Shown in pieces: positions 7,758 to 16,055 of a stretch of 64,000 nt of DNA. The stretch lies in contig NZ_FQZQ01000008.1 in assembly GCF_900142085.1 (NCBI RefSeq), forward strand, positions 78,093-142,092, in the 5' to 3' direction. The translations under genes and the position numbers were made by a program. The notes below the pieces were generated by a model. The model was given only the letters and a program-made list of their open reading frames with translations. It was not told the DNA's origin and did no database searches. Origin of the DNA: Shimia gijangensis. Its GTDB lineage: Bacteria > Pseudomonadota > Alphaproteobacteria > Rhodobacterales > Rhodobacteraceae. The stretch's first letter is position 1. Each line of letters opens with the position of its first letter.

Positions 7758-9332
7758 ATGGATCAGGCCAAGACAACCGCACGCGACACCGTTAAATCCC
7801 GGATGGGAGAGATTTCTGACTGGACCCGAACAATCTGGGACTATGGCGAAACCGCCTGGCGCGAATACAAAAGCTGCGCGTTTTACGTTGATCTTCTGCG
7901 CCGCGAGGGCTTCGAGGTCGAAGAAGGTTCGGCCGGAATGCCCACAGCGTTTTGCGCGACGTGGTCGAACGGCGAAGGCCCAACCATCGGCGGCTATGCC
8001 GAATACGACGGCATCCCCGGAAACTGTCAGGCGGCGGAACCCGTCAAAAAACCGCGCCCCGGATTGGGTCCACATGCCGGTGGTCACACTGACCCGCATT
8101 CGGCCTTGGGAACTGGCGCATTAGGAGGCTTTTTGGCGGCCAAGGCGGCGATGGAAAAGCATGACATCAAAGGTACACTCAAGTTCTTTGGCGAGCCCGC
8201 CGAAAAGGTGCGTGCGTCCAAGCCAATCCATGCCGCCGCCGGATACTACGACGATCTGGATGCCGCGATCTCGTTCCATCCGTTTTACATGGCCCCTTTG
8301 TGCAACACGGTCCGCTGGGACACCCACTGCGGGGTTGGCTATGGCGTGATTTATGAATTTACTTGTGATGAACCCGAAACATGGATGGCAGCGGGCGAGG
8401 GCTCTCCGATCCCGGCAAGTCATGCGGCAGCCCGTGCACCTGGCGCCACTGATGCGCTGAACATGATGTACACGTCTGCCAAGGCGCTGCGCGAACACGT
8501 GATGGCGCCCGGCCAAAGCTGGTCAATGAACGAGACTATTATCAGCCACGGGCAGGCCACCGCCGACAACATCCCAGCGCAGATTGCGCAAATTCAATAT
8601 TTCATCCGCATTTCCGAAGTAAAAGACGCCGAACATGTCATTCGGGGGCTGGATCACTTTGCCGAGAATGCCGCGCGCATGAACCATTGCTCGTGGCGAC
8701 GTCACTGGGTCGCCAAATCGCGCCCCGGATTGCCCAACCACACAATTTCGGCAGCAACCTATGCCAATCTTGAAACCGTTGGCGCACCGGTTTGGGGCGA
8801 TGAGGCCAAGGGTTTTGCCCGGGCCATCCAGTCAGAACTGGGGCTCGAGCCTATGGACGAGCCGTTTTTGAAAATGACGACCGAGTTGAAAGACCCGAAA
8901 ATTGCCGAGGCTGAGATGCGCGAAATCCTTCCGCCGTCGCAGCGGCATTTCACTTCGGACGACTATACTGAATATTGCTGGCATGCGCCGACGGTGCGTC
9001 TCTACATTGGGCGCCCCGCGCTCGAAGCTCCTGCGGGCTATGCCTATCCGGCGTGGACCATGAACGCGATGGGCGGTTATGCGGCATGTATTGACCCTAT
9101 GGTCGAAGTCGCAGCGCAAGTCGTGGCCATGACCGCGCTTGATTTCCTCACCGACGCTGATCTGCTTGAGACGGCACAGGCCGAGTTCCGCGAACGCACA
9201 GGCGGCGGTGTGGGGGGGGACAAGTATCTGGCGCCGCTTTGCGACTATGAACCGCCTCTGAACTTCCGCTGGCCGGAATATGTGACCACGGCGCGTGGAG
9301 AAGATTGGGTGATCCCAACTATGCCGGGATAA
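7758..9332 (+). CDS. M20-family amidohydrolase (AbgB-like)
   Basis: A 524-residue metal-dependent amidohydrolase of the M20 group, most like the p-aminobenzoyl-glutamate hydrolase subunit B branch. Visible features are A-E-Y-D-G-I-P-G-N (first metal ligand region), the His-rich stretch G-P-H-A-G-G-H-T-D-P-H-S-A-L-G, the catalytic-Glu region F-F-G-E-P-A-E-K, and the late W-T-M-N-A-M-G-G. The real substrate is unknown and probably an N-acyl or peptide-like amide. The ATG at 7758 has an AGGAG site; the earlier TTG at 7731 does not. It converges with the MttB gene, with only 15 bp between stops, and the two may share a catabolic context. Confidence 0.85.
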   Translation: MDQAKTTARDTVKSRMGEISDWTRTIWDYGETAWREYKSCAFYVDLLRREGFEVEEGSAGMPTAFCATWSNGEGPTIGGYAEYDGIPGNCQAAEPVKKPRPGLGPHAGGHTDPHSALGTGALGGFLAAKAAMEKHDIKGTLKFFGEPAEKVRASKPIHAAAGYYDDLDAAISFHPFYMAPLCNTVRWDTHCGVGYGVIYEFTCDEPETWMAAGEGSPIPASHAAARAPGATDALNMMYTSAKALREHVMAPGQSWSMNETIISHGQATADNIPAQIAQIQYFIRISEVKDAEHVIRGLDHFAENAARMNHCSWRRHWVAKSRPGLPNHTISAATYANLETVGAPVWGDEAKGFARAIQSELGLEPMDEPFLKMTTELKDPKIAEAEMREILPPSQRHFTSDDYTEYCWHAPTVRLYIGRPALEAPAGYAYPAWTMNAMGGYAACIDPMVEVAAQVVAMTALDFLTDADLLETAQAEFRERTGGGVGGDKYLAPLCDYEPPLNFRWPEYVTTARGEDWVIPTMPG

Positions 9333-9347
9333 CAACGGTCCGCCGAT

Positions 9348-10859
9348 CTAATCCATGATCGGCGCGCCCCCTGCGGCGGTGTGATCCGCAATATAGGCCT
9401 CAAGGCTGGCCCGACGGTCTGCGCCCCCTTCGGGCGGAGTGAACTCTGACAGGACCTGTTGCCAGATGCCTGTTGCACGGGAGTCCGCTGTGACGGCGCC
9501 ATTAAGTTCCCATGTGCCAAAGTTATTCAAGTCCGCCACCAGTGGTTTATAAAACGCGGTCTCGTAACGCTGCATGGTTTGGTCGGTGGCAAAGAAATGA
9601 CCGCCGGGGTCAACCTGTTCAAGCGCACTCCACCCAAAGGCATCTTCGCTGGCGTCGGGCGCGGTGCATAGATCAGCAATAGTTTGCAATGCCTCAACAT
9701 CATTGATGAATTTTTCAAACCCAAAGGTCAGCCCCCCTTCGAGCCAGCCTGCGGAATGAAACACCATCCCGGCATTGGCCATCAGATTGCCCCACAGTGA
9801 ATGATGGGTTTCGCCGGCGGCCTGCATGTCGGGGGCATTGGACGCCGCTCCGGCGGCACCGCGCCAAGGCAGGCCAACGTGGCGGCACAATTGCCCGGTG
9901 CCAATACTCATTTGGACATGAACCGGCGTGCCAAAAGCAGGTGCGCCCGATTTCATGTCCACGTTTGATCCAAACCCACCAATGCAGACCGGTGTTCCGG
10001 GGCGAACCAGCTGAGTCAACACAAGCGCGCCCAAGGCTTCGGCGTGTTGCAGGATCAAAGCGCCAGCGACCGTGACCGGGGCCATCGCACCCGACAGGCA
10101 AAACGGCGTGATGATCGTCAACTGCCCCGCGCGGGCAAAATCCATCAGGGCCTGTCCCATGGGGCGGTCAATCTGGCGAGGCGAATTGGTGTTGACCACG
10201 GTCGAGCACCACGCGGATTGGAGAAATTCCTCATCACTCAATCCCAACGCAAGGCACATCATCTCAAAACACTCTGCGACTTGTTGTGGACCACGCCCAT
10301 AGACGAAGGGGAATTTGTCAGACAGCGACAGCTGAGAGCGCATCATGTCGTAATGGCGCAAGTGCACGGGCACATCCTGCGGCTCGCAGCAGGGCCCAAG
10401 TTTGTGAATAACATCAAAACTTTGGCAAAGCCTCAGCGCATTGTCAAAATCGCGCAACGAGCCGGGTCTGCGCCCGTTGATCAGGTCGGTGGCATTCGGA
10501 CAGCCTGCTCCGGGACCAAAGACCAAGGCGCCATTTTCAAGCACCAAATCTCGTTCTTTTGAGGAGGCCCGCAACTGGATCGAAGCAGGGGCCGAGGCAA
10601 TCGCGGCGGTCACCATATCCCGACCAATGAAAACCATGTCTTCGTTCACACGCGCACCACCCTTGGCGTAAACGTCGCGCGCGTCGTTCAATAATACCTT
10701 GAGGCCCAATTCTTCCAACAGTTTCAGCGCCATCTCATGCATGGCTTCGATTTTGTCGGTGCTAAACACCTCTTGCGGTTGAAACGGGTGGCGCAGCCTA
10801 CGCCACTCGGGGCGGTGTTCGATCAGACGTGTCGGGGCGCGTTTGTTGCGACGGACCAT
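9348..10859 (-). CDS. Trimethylamine methyltransferase (MttB) family protein, non-pyrrolysine type
   Basis: A 503-residue member of the MttB superfamily (COG5598-type). The open frame has no in-frame amber codon, so it is a non-pyrrolysine homologue. Such proteins include glycine-betaine and proline-betaine methyltransferases that pass a methyl group to a corrinoid protein; others have unknown substrates. Recognisable stretches include L-L-E-E-L-G-L-K-V near the N-terminus, G-P-G-A-G-C-P-N-A-T-D, and A-G-A-A-S-N-A-P-D-M-Q. No corrinoid protein gene lies nearby, so the acceptor must be elsewhere. Expression may depend on quaternary amines. Confidence 0.88.
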   Translation of the reverse strand: MVRRNKRAPTRLIEHRPEWRRLRHPFQPQEVFSTDKIEAMHEMALKLLEELGLKVLLNDARDVYAKGGARVNEDMVFIGRDMVTAAIASAPASIQLRASSKERDLVLENGALVFGPGAGCPNATDLINGRRPGSLRDFDNALRLCQSFDVIHKLGPCCEPQDVPVHLRHYDMMRSQLSLSDKFPFVYGRGPQQVAECFEMMCLALGLSDEEFLQSAWCSTVVNTNSPRQIDRPMGQALMDFARAGQLTIITPFCLSGAMAPVTVAGALILQHAEALGALVLTQLVRPGTPVCIGGFGSNVDMKSGAPAFGTPVHVQMSIGTGQLCRHVGLPWRGAAGAASNAPDMQAAGETHHSLWGNLMANAGMVFHSAGWLEGGLTFGFEKFINDVEALQTIADLCTAPDASEDAFGWSALEQVDPGGHFFATDQTMQRYETAFYKPLVADLNNFGTWELNGAVTADSRATGIWQQVLSEFTPPEGGADRRASLEAYIADHTAAGGAPIMD

Positions 10860-10972
10860 GGTGTCTCCTGTGGCTGCTTACGAGTGAGCGTAGGGCAGGC
10901 CACAATCCTGTCTGACTTGTTTGCGACATGGCAAGGGTTGATTTTTGTTCACGGATTGTTCACATTTGACAC

Positions 10973-11434
10973 ATGAGCGATTTACTTCAACCCGGCCAGC
11001 TTTTAGCTCGTGGCGTCAGCCGCCACTTGCGCAGTCATGGGTTTGTTTCTGTGGAGGAATTTGTGCCAGCCCGCGGCCTGCGCGTGGACGTCATGGGGTT
11101 GGGACCCAAGGGTGAGCTGTGGATTGTGGAATGCAAATCCAGCCGTGCAGATTTTCTAAGCGACAGTAAATGGCAGGGGTATCTGGAATGGTGTGATCGC
11201 TATTTCTGGGCGGTGGATACGGATTTTCCCACTGATCTATTGCCTGAGGAAACCGGTTTGATCATGGCCGACGCCTATGACGCGGAAATCATCCGCATGT
11301 CTCCAGAAGAAAAACTGGCTCCAGCACGGCGAAAAAAGATGATCCAGAAGTTTGCCACGGATGCTGCGCGCCGCTTGCACCGGTTTCGCGACCCGGGGGT
11401 AGCGGGGCTGATCGACAAAGATGCCGAGGATTAA
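10973..11434 (+). CDS. mmcB: MmcB-family DNA repair protein (putative endonuclease)
   Basis: A 153-residue protein matching the alphaproteobacterial MmcB family, named for the Caulobacter gene needed for mitomycin C resistance. The restriction-endonuclease-like core is visible: R-V-D-V-M-G-L-G-P-K-G-E, then I-V-E-C-K-S-S-R-A-D-F, which fits the D...E-x-K nuclease pattern, then S-D-S-K-W-Q-G-Y and W-C-D-R-Y-F-W-A-V. DNA cleavage is inferred from the fold. The start at 10973 is preceded by an unremarkable site. A 60-residue ORF follows after 3 bp. Confidence 0.88.
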   Translation: MSDLLQPGQLLARGVSRHLRSHGFVSVEEFVPARGLRVDVMGLGPKGELWIVECKSSRADFLSDSKWQGYLEWCDRYFWAVDTDFPTDLLPEETGLIMADAYDAEIIRMSPEEKLAPARRKKMIQKFATDAARRLHRFRDPGVAGLIDKDAED

Positions 11435-11437
11435 GAT

Positions 11438-11620
11438 ATGATGGTTAAGTTTTATTACCCGGATGGAGACTGGTGTTACCGCACCATTCAAACCGTACAC
11501 GCAGTGATTCACAAAGAGGGTAAGCTGATTGCACGCGCTGAACGTGGTGAACGAAGCGGGTATTATGAGTTCGAAATCAGTGCGTTTGAACTTAAGGGGC
11601 CGGGAGAGGTTCTAACTTAA
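11438..11620 (+). CDS. Small hypothetical protein downstream of mmcB
   Basis: A 60-residue product starting 3 bp after mmcB. It has a high content of aromatic and charged residues (F-Y-Y-P-D-G-D-W near the start, then R-S-G-Y-Y-E-F-E-I-S-A-F-E-L) and is predicted to be mostly beta. No family was recognised. Tight spacing behind mmcB and the acidic, evenly spread composition favour a real gene, but the short length leaves doubt. Confidence 0.55.
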   Translation: MMVKFYYPDGDWCYRTIQTVHAVIHKEGKLIARAERGERSGYYEFEISAFELKGPGEVLT

Positions 11621-11630
11621 GAGTAGCGCA

Positions 11631-11819
11631 CTATTTTGCGACTTTGCGTGCGGCGGCGGCAGCGGCTTTGATTTCTTCCGCGATCTCTTCGGCCTCTTCC
11701 GGGCTGAAATCCATAGGAACCTCTAATTCGCCAGCTTCAATGAACAGGCGCACGAACCCATGATCGGTTGGCCCAATCTGAAGATTTGCTTCGACGTCGC
11801 GTTCGGTATTGATGCCCAT
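11631..11819 (-). CDS. Small conserved hypothetical protein (DUF6324-like)
   Basis: A 62-residue product whose ATG at 11819 has a clean AGGAGA site 7-8 bases upstream. It reads like a short conserved roseobacterial protein: an opening beta part (T-D-H-G-F-V-R-L-F-I-E) followed by a long helix that is acidic and then alanine- and lysine-rich (P-E-E-A-E-E-I-A-E-E-I-K). Its role is unknown. It is convergent with the mmcB pair and divergent from the GNAT gene. The family name is from memory and is not certain. Confidence 0.6.
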   Translation of the reverse strand: MGINTERDVEANLQIGPTDHGFVRLFIEAGELEVPMDFSPEEAEEIAEEIKAAAAAARKVAK

Positions 11820-11883
11820 AATGGTTCTCCTGTGATCAGATTTCGCGTAGCGTGAATCTGAGCGATTGGCAAGGTGCGTGCAT

Positions 11884-12369
11884 ATGCAGGACGATGTGGT
11901 TTTCAGGAGATTCGATGCTGATGACGCGGCGTGGTCAGTGGCGCAGCATCGCAAACTTTACGACGACGCCGAAGGGTTTGATGACAGTTTTGGCGATTTG
12001 GTTGAGCAGATCATCACGGACTTTCTGAACGATCATGATCCCTTACAAGAGCGGGGTTGGATCGCCGAACTTAATGGCGTCCGCCTGGGGCAGATTTTTT
12101 GCGTCAAACTGGATGATAGAACCGCCAAATTGCGCTTGTTTTTAACGGTTCCTGACGCGCGTGGGCTGGGTTTGGGTAAGGCGCTTCTTGGGGCTTGCAT
12201 GGATTTTGCACGGGACAAAGGCTATGCCAAAATGCAGCTTTGGACCCATGAAAGCCATGAGGCCGCCTGTGCACTTTATCGCAAATTTGGTTGGGAACTG
12301 ACCAACTCAAAACCGGTTCACAGCTTTGGTGTTGATCTGGTTGAACAAAGCTGGGAAATTGAACTTTAG
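11884..12369 (+). CDS. GNAT-family N-acetyltransferase
   Basis: A 161-residue single-domain GNAT. The acetyl-CoA-binding motif A is seen as V-P-D-A-R-G-L-G-L-G-K-A-L-L (R/Q-x2-G-x-G/A pattern), followed by motif B with H-E-S-H-E-A-A-C-A-L-Y-R-K-F-G-W. The substrate is unknown. The ATG at 11884 follows AAGG at 9 bases; an upstream in-frame TTG at 11866 is less likely. The gene lies just ahead of the tRNA-His gene but is not obviously linked to it. Confidence 0.85.
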   Translation: MQDDVVFRRFDADDAAWSVAQHRKLYDDAEGFDDSFGDLVEQIITDFLNDHDPLQERGWIAELNGVRLGQIFCVKLDDRTAKLRLFLTVPDARGLGLGKALLGACMDFARDKGYAKMQLWTHESHEAACALYRKFGWELTNSKPVHSFGVDLVEQSWEIEL

Positions 12370-12412
12370 GTGCTTGCATTCATCTGCAAGTCTCGCTAAA
12401 TCGCTTTTGCGT

Positions 12413-12489
12413 GCCGCCTTAGCTCAGTTGGTTAGAGCACTGGTTTGTGGAACCAGGGGTCCCCCGTTCAAGCCGGGGAGGCGGTACCA
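12413..12489 (+). tRNA. tRNA-His (anticodon GTG)
   Basis: A full cloverleaf folds by eye: acceptor 12413-12419 with 12479-12485, D stem 12422-12425/12435-12438, anticodon stem 12440-12444/12452-12456 with loop TTGTGGA (anticodon GTG at 12447-12449), T stem 12462-12466/12474-12478, and encoded CCA at 12487-12489. The discriminator base at 12486 is A and the base before position 1 is T, so the usual G-1:C73 pair of tRNA-His is absent. This is the known variant of a subset of alphaproteobacteria. The first acceptor pair is a G-T wobble. Confidence 0.95.
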
Positions 12490-12553
12490 TCCCCCCCTTT
12501 CAGTTTTCCGGCAATTTTTTGGCAAATGACCGTTTTGTACAAAAGTTTTCGAC

Positions 12554-12850
12554 CTATTGTCCGATTTGTACATTTTGGCGGAGTGCGCCTGTTAACTGAT
12601 CGTAAATCAGAATTTGGTTGTCATCAGTGACAACAGCCCACCAGCCCTGACCAATGGTCAACGCGGTTGCCGACACCCCATCGGGCAAAACGATCTGATC
12701 GGGCATTGTTGGGCCGTCTGCATTCAGGCGGATGACAATCAGCGCGACAACCACTACAAGCCCGACCATCATGACGCTGGTGAGCGCTGTTACCAGCAAA
12801 CGCAAAAATCGCAGATTGGCCGGTTCCACCGGTTCAGGAGTCTCTTCCAT
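12554..12850 (-). CDS. Small single-span membrane protein (DUF6476-like)
   Basis: A 98-residue protein with a cytosolic acidic/proline-rich start, one strong transmembrane segment at about 19-40, and a short outer domain containing I-G-Q-G-W-W-A-V-V-T-D-D-N-Q-I-L-I-Y, which looks like one beta-propeller-type blade. Its start codon (complement of 12848-12850) overlaps the ATG of the divergent pseudouridine synthase gene inside CCATGG. The frame is open further upstream to 13201, but that part is antisense to the synthase. The function is unknown and the family name is uncertain. Confidence 0.75.
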   Translation of the reverse strand: MEETPEPVEPANLRFLRLLVTALTSVMMVGLVVVVALIVIRLNADGPTMPDQIVLPDGVSATALTIGQGWWAVVTDDNQILIYDQLTGALRQNVQIGQ

Positions 12851-13886
12851 GGCCACAAGCCTTGTCACATTTGAAATCGCGGAAAACCCGCCGTCGCGTC
12901 TTGATAAGGCGCTTTCGCGAGATGTGCCAGAAGAAGCCACCTTGTCGCGCACAAGGCTGGCCAAGCTGATGGCCGCCGGGCATGTGATGGTCAACGGAGT
13001 TGAAGCCCGTGATCCCAAGGCCAAAGTGGCCGAAGGCGACACCGTGGAAATCCAAGTTCCGGTCGCCGAGGACACACATATTGGCCCCGAAGACATTCCG
13101 CTGGATGTGGTGTTCGAAGACGAAGACCTGATTGTCATCAACAAGCCTACGGGCATGGTCGTGCATCCGGCGCCGGGTACGCCGAACGGCACTTTGGTCA
13201 ACGCTTTATTGCATCACTGTGGCGATACGTTGTCCGGAGTGGGGGGGGTGCAGCGACCGGGTATTGTGCACCGGATCGACAAGGATACATCCGGTCTTTT
13301 GGTGGTCGCCAAATCTGATCGCGCGCATCAGGGGCTGGCGGCGCAGTTCGAAAAGCACACGGTCGAGCGGTATTACAACGCCGTTGTCTACAGCGCCCCG
13401 GATGCCAACGATCCGCGCCTGCGCGGGGTGAAGGGTGTGAGCTTTGAAAAAGGCAATATCATGCGCATCACCACCCATCTGGCGCGCCATAAAACAGATC
13501 GCCAACGGCAGGCTGTGCTGTTTGAAGGTGGGCGCCATGCGGTGACCCGTTCACGTATTGTCGAGACCTTTGGGACGCCTGAAGTGGCCTCATTGGTGGA
13601 ATGCTGGCTGGAAACCGGCCGCACTCACCAAATTCGCGTGCATATGGCGCATGCAGGTCACGGATTGATCGGAGACCCGGTTTACGGCGGACGTCGCAAG
13701 CTTGCAGAAAAGGCTATCGGCATTGCTGGAATCAACGCGGTCAAAGATTTTTCCCGCCAGGCACTGCACGCGGCTGTTTTGGGTTTCAAACACCCGGTGA
13801 GCGGGGAAATGGTGCGCTTTGAGGCCCCAATTCCACAGGATATGGCAGATCTGATCGCAATTTTGCGGGCAGGACCGAAACAATAG
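12849..13886 (+). CDS. RluA-family 23S rRNA pseudouridine synthase (RluD-like)
   Basis: A 345-residue RluA-family synthase that isomerises uridines in large-subunit rRNA. An N-terminal S4 RNA-binding domain (residues ~18-75: S-R-T-R-L-A-K-L-M-A-A-G-H-V) precedes the catalytic domain, which has N-K-P-T-G-M-V-V-H-P and G-I-V-H-R-I-D-K-D-T-S-G-L with the catalytic Asp. The C-terminal motif is T-G-R-T-H-Q-I-R-V-H. The S4 plus catalytic layout fits RluD rather than RluA. The ATG at 12849 follows AGGAG at 12836-12840; that site lies inside the coding region of the divergent gene. Confidence 0.92.
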   Translation: MATSLVTFEIAENPPSRLDKALSRDVPEEATLSRTRLAKLMAAGHVMVNGVEARDPKAKVAEGDTVEIQVPVAEDTHIGPEDIPLDVVFEDEDLIVINKPTGMVVHPAPGTPNGTLVNALLHHCGDTLSGVGGVQRPGIVHRIDKDTSGLLVVAKSDRAHQGLAAQFEKHTVERYYNAVVYSAPDANDPRLRGVKGVSFEKGNIMRITTHLARHKTDRQRQAVLFEGGRHAVTRSRIVETFGTPEVASLVECWLETGRTHQIRVHMAHAGHGLIGDPVYGGRRKLAEKAIGIAGINAVKDFSRQALHAAVLGFKHPVSGEMVRFEAPIPQDMADLIAILRAGPKQ

Positions 13887-13983
13887 AGCCTGTATGATGA
13901 CATGCGCGTGACAACGCTGATACAATTGTGGCAACGGGCGCGCGCAGGGCTAATCTTTTAGAAAGAAATTTGCGCTAGGGGTC

Positions 13984-14013
13984 CTTGAAAGGCCGTTAGC
14001 GCTCACCTAAATG
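13984..14013 (+). promoter_or_regulatory. Candidate sigma-32 promoter of rpoH
   Basis: CTTG at 13984-13987 and CCTAAATG at 14006-14013, separated by 18 bp, resemble the alphaproteobacterial heat-shock promoter pattern CTTG-N17/18-CYTATNT. The site is 41 bp upstream of the rpoH ATG. The -10 half matches only in part, so RpoH-dependent self-activation is a suggestion. Confidence 0.4.
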
Positions 14014-14053
14014 AATGTTAAGGCTAATAACATTGAGCGGAGGGGGCAATACT

Positions 14054-14950
14054 ATGGGCAACTATGCAAATCTGCCGGCACCAACACCGGAAGGCGGTCT
14101 AAACCGCTATATGCAGGAAATCCGAAAATTCCCGCTTTTGGAAGCGGAAGAAGAATACATGCTGGGCAAGGCCTGGGCCGAAAAGGGTGACACCAACGCG
14201 GCGCATAAAATGGTCACGTCGCACTTGCGACTGGCGGCCAAAATTGCCATGGGATATCGCGGCTATGGGTTGCCGCAAGCCGAGGTCATTTCTGAGGCCA
14301 ATGTGGGCCTGATGCAGGCGGTCAAGAAATTTGACCCCGAAAAAGGCTTCCGTTTGTCGACCTATGCCATGTGGTGGATTCGCGCCTCGATTCAGGAATA
14401 TGTCCTGCGGTCCTGGTCGATGGTCAAGCTGGGCACAACGTCGGCACAGAAAAAGCTGTTCTTTAACCTGCGCAAAGCCAAAGCCCGTATCGGTGCGTTA
14501 GAAGAAGGTGATTTGCGGGCCGAGAACGTCGCTCGAATTGCCAATGATCTGGGGGTCACCGAGAAAGAAGTGATCTCGATGAACCGCCGGATGAGCGGCG
14601 GTGATGCATCCTTGAATGCGCAGGTCGGCTCTGAGGGCGAAGGCACCATGGAGTGGCAGGATTGGCTTGAGGATGAAGACGCCGATCAGGCGGGCGATTA
14701 CGAAGCCAAAGATGAATTGGCTGCACGTCGCGAGTTGCTGGCCCAGTCACTGGAAGTTTTGAATGACCGCGAAAAGGACATTCTGACCCAACGCCGTCTG
14801 AGCGAAAGCACTGTGACGCTGGAGGATCTGAGTGCGCAATACGGCGTGAGCCGCGAGCGGATTCGTCAGATTGAAGTGCGCGCTTTTGAAAAACTGCAAA
14901 AACGCATGCGGGGTCTGGCATCGGAAAAAGGTATGCTGCCTGCCGGTTAA
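14054..14950 (+). CDS. rpoH: RNA polymerase sigma factor RpoH (sigma-32)
   Basis: A 298-residue heat-shock sigma factor. It shows region 2 (R-L-A-A-K-I-A-M-G-Y-R-G-Y-G, then A-N-V-G-L-M-Q-A-V and F-R-L-S-T-Y-A-M-W-W-I-R-A-S-I-Q), the RpoH box Q-K-K-L-F-F-N-L-R that separates sigma-32 from other sigma-70 proteins, and region 4 (V-S-R-E-R-I-R-Q-I-E). The ATG at 14054 follows GGAGG. Alphaproteobacteria often have two RpoH paralogues; which one this is cannot be told. A hairpin terminator follows at 14980-15008. Confidence 0.95.
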   Translation: MGNYANLPAPTPEGGLNRYMQEIRKFPLLEAEEEYMLGKAWAEKGDTNAAHKMVTSHLRLAAKIAMGYRGYGLPQAEVISEANVGLMQAVKKFDPEKGFRLSTYAMWWIRASIQEYVLRSWSMVKLGTTSAQKKLFFNLRKAKARIGALEEGDLRAENVARIANDLGVTEKEVISMNRRMSGGDASLNAQVGSEGEGTMEWQDWLEDEDADQAGDYEAKDELAARRELLAQSLEVLNDREKDILTQRRLSESTVTLEDLSAQYGVSRERIRQIEVRAFEKLQKRMRGLASEKGMLPAG

Positions 14951-14979
14951 CACTTGGTCAATTTCGGGAAACACCGTAG

Positions 14980-15008
14980 CCTCGCTCTGGATACAGGGCG
15001 GGGTTTTT
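14980..15008 (+). terminator. Intrinsic terminator after rpoH
   Basis: A 10-bp stem (14980-14989 with 14994-15003, two G-T pairs) with a GATA loop is followed by TTTTT. It lies 30 bp after the rpoH stop. It also argues against the TTG at 14954 as the start of the next gene. Confidence 0.75.
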
Positions 15009-15037
15009 CTTTGGGGCAGGGCGCAAAAAAAGGTTTG

Positions 15038-15964
15038 GTGTTTCACTTGCCTGCCAGTTGGCTGACACAAGATGGCAAAGAAATCCCACCATTTTACCAG
15101 AAAGCCTTTGAGGGGCTGGATGGTCTGGGCGTTCCTTATAAAACGATCGTGCTGGATCGCGAGCGCGTACTGCAAAGGATTGATGCGGATGAATGCTTTC
15201 ATCTGATCAATCACGGCAATACCCCACACCCAAGGGCCCTGATGGTTGGTTTGGCCTATCTCTATCCGTTCTGGCATGTCGATCCAAAGGGCATACGCGC
15301 CTTTTCTTCGATTGGTGAAACACGGTTTCGGCCTGGACAAATCGATGGCGATACAGCGCGCGAATTCCTGACTGGGTTGCGACACAAATGGGTTGAGCCA
15401 CGTAAATCCCGGTACGAGCAACAAAGACAAATAGCCGAAGATCTCCCCGAAGGGGCGACAGCGGTTTTTCTGCAATCCGAAAAATATCGGCTGGTAGAAG
15501 AAACCTGTTTTATGGATTGCTGGCAGATGATTGAAGCCTGCCTGGAGGCTGATCAGGGCCCTGTCGTGGTCAAACCACACCCTTTGGATCTGGATCAGGA
15601 CACATACGAGAGGCTGGTTGAGATGCAAAACCAACATACCGATTTGCATATCAGCCTCGACAATATTCACGATATTCTGGACAGCTGTGAACGTGTTGTG
15701 ACGATTAACTCTGCGGTCGGGATCGAGGCCTATATGCACCGCAAACCGGTTATCCTTTGTGGGCAGTCCGACTTTCATCATATTGCCGATGTTGCCCGCT
15801 CTCCGGCGGCGCTGACAGAGTTGCTAAAGCAAGAGCCGTCTGGGCGGGTTCATGCAAAATTCCTGTATTGGTATTTCGCTCAGAATTGTGTGAATGCAGG
15901 TCGGGGAAATGTGGCGCGCCAAATCCTCAGGAAAGTGCGGGCCGCGGGGTATTCTCTTGAATAG
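15038..15964 (+). CDS. Capsule-polysaccharide-synthesis-like glycosyltransferase
   Basis: A protein of about 308 residues with the features of the Capsule_synth/KpsC-KpsS-like group of GT-B transferases: V-V-V-K-P-H-P-L-D (phosphate/nucleotide-sugar site), then V-T-I-N-S-A-V-G-I-E-A with K-P-V-I-L-C-G-Q-S-D-F-H-H. Such enzymes add Kdo or other sugars to capsule or lipid anchors. The donor and acceptor here are unknown, and no capsule cluster is nearby. The start is uncertain: the frame is open from TTG 14954, but a terminator lies between, so GTG 15038 (just after AAAGG) is preferred. Confidence 0.65.
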   Translation: MFHLPASWLTQDGKEIPPFYQKAFEGLDGLGVPYKTIVLDRERVLQRIDADECFHLINHGNTPHPRALMVGLAYLYPFWHVDPKGIRAFSSIGETRFRPGQIDGDTAREFLTGLRHKWVEPRKSRYEQQRQIAEDLPEGATAVFLQSEKYRLVEETCFMDCWQMIEACLEADQGPVVVKPHPLDLDQDTYERLVEMQNQHTDLHISLDNIHDILDSCERVVTINSAVGIEAYMHRKPVILCGQSDFHHIADVARSPAALTELLKQEPSGRVHAKFLYWYFAQNCVNAGRGNVARQILRKVRAAGYSLE

Positions 15965-16055
15965 GGTTTTCAGGTTTTGAAGCTCTGACAACGATCCCGC
16001 ACTTTTCAGAAAGGATTGAATGCGCTAGTTTAATTGCGTTGCGAAAGGATATTCC

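Noticed and set aside
14747..15781. 344-residue minus-strand frame across rpoH and the capsule-like gene
   Set aside because: It runs antisense over the end of rpoH, a terminator and a second recognisable gene, and has no family resemblance.
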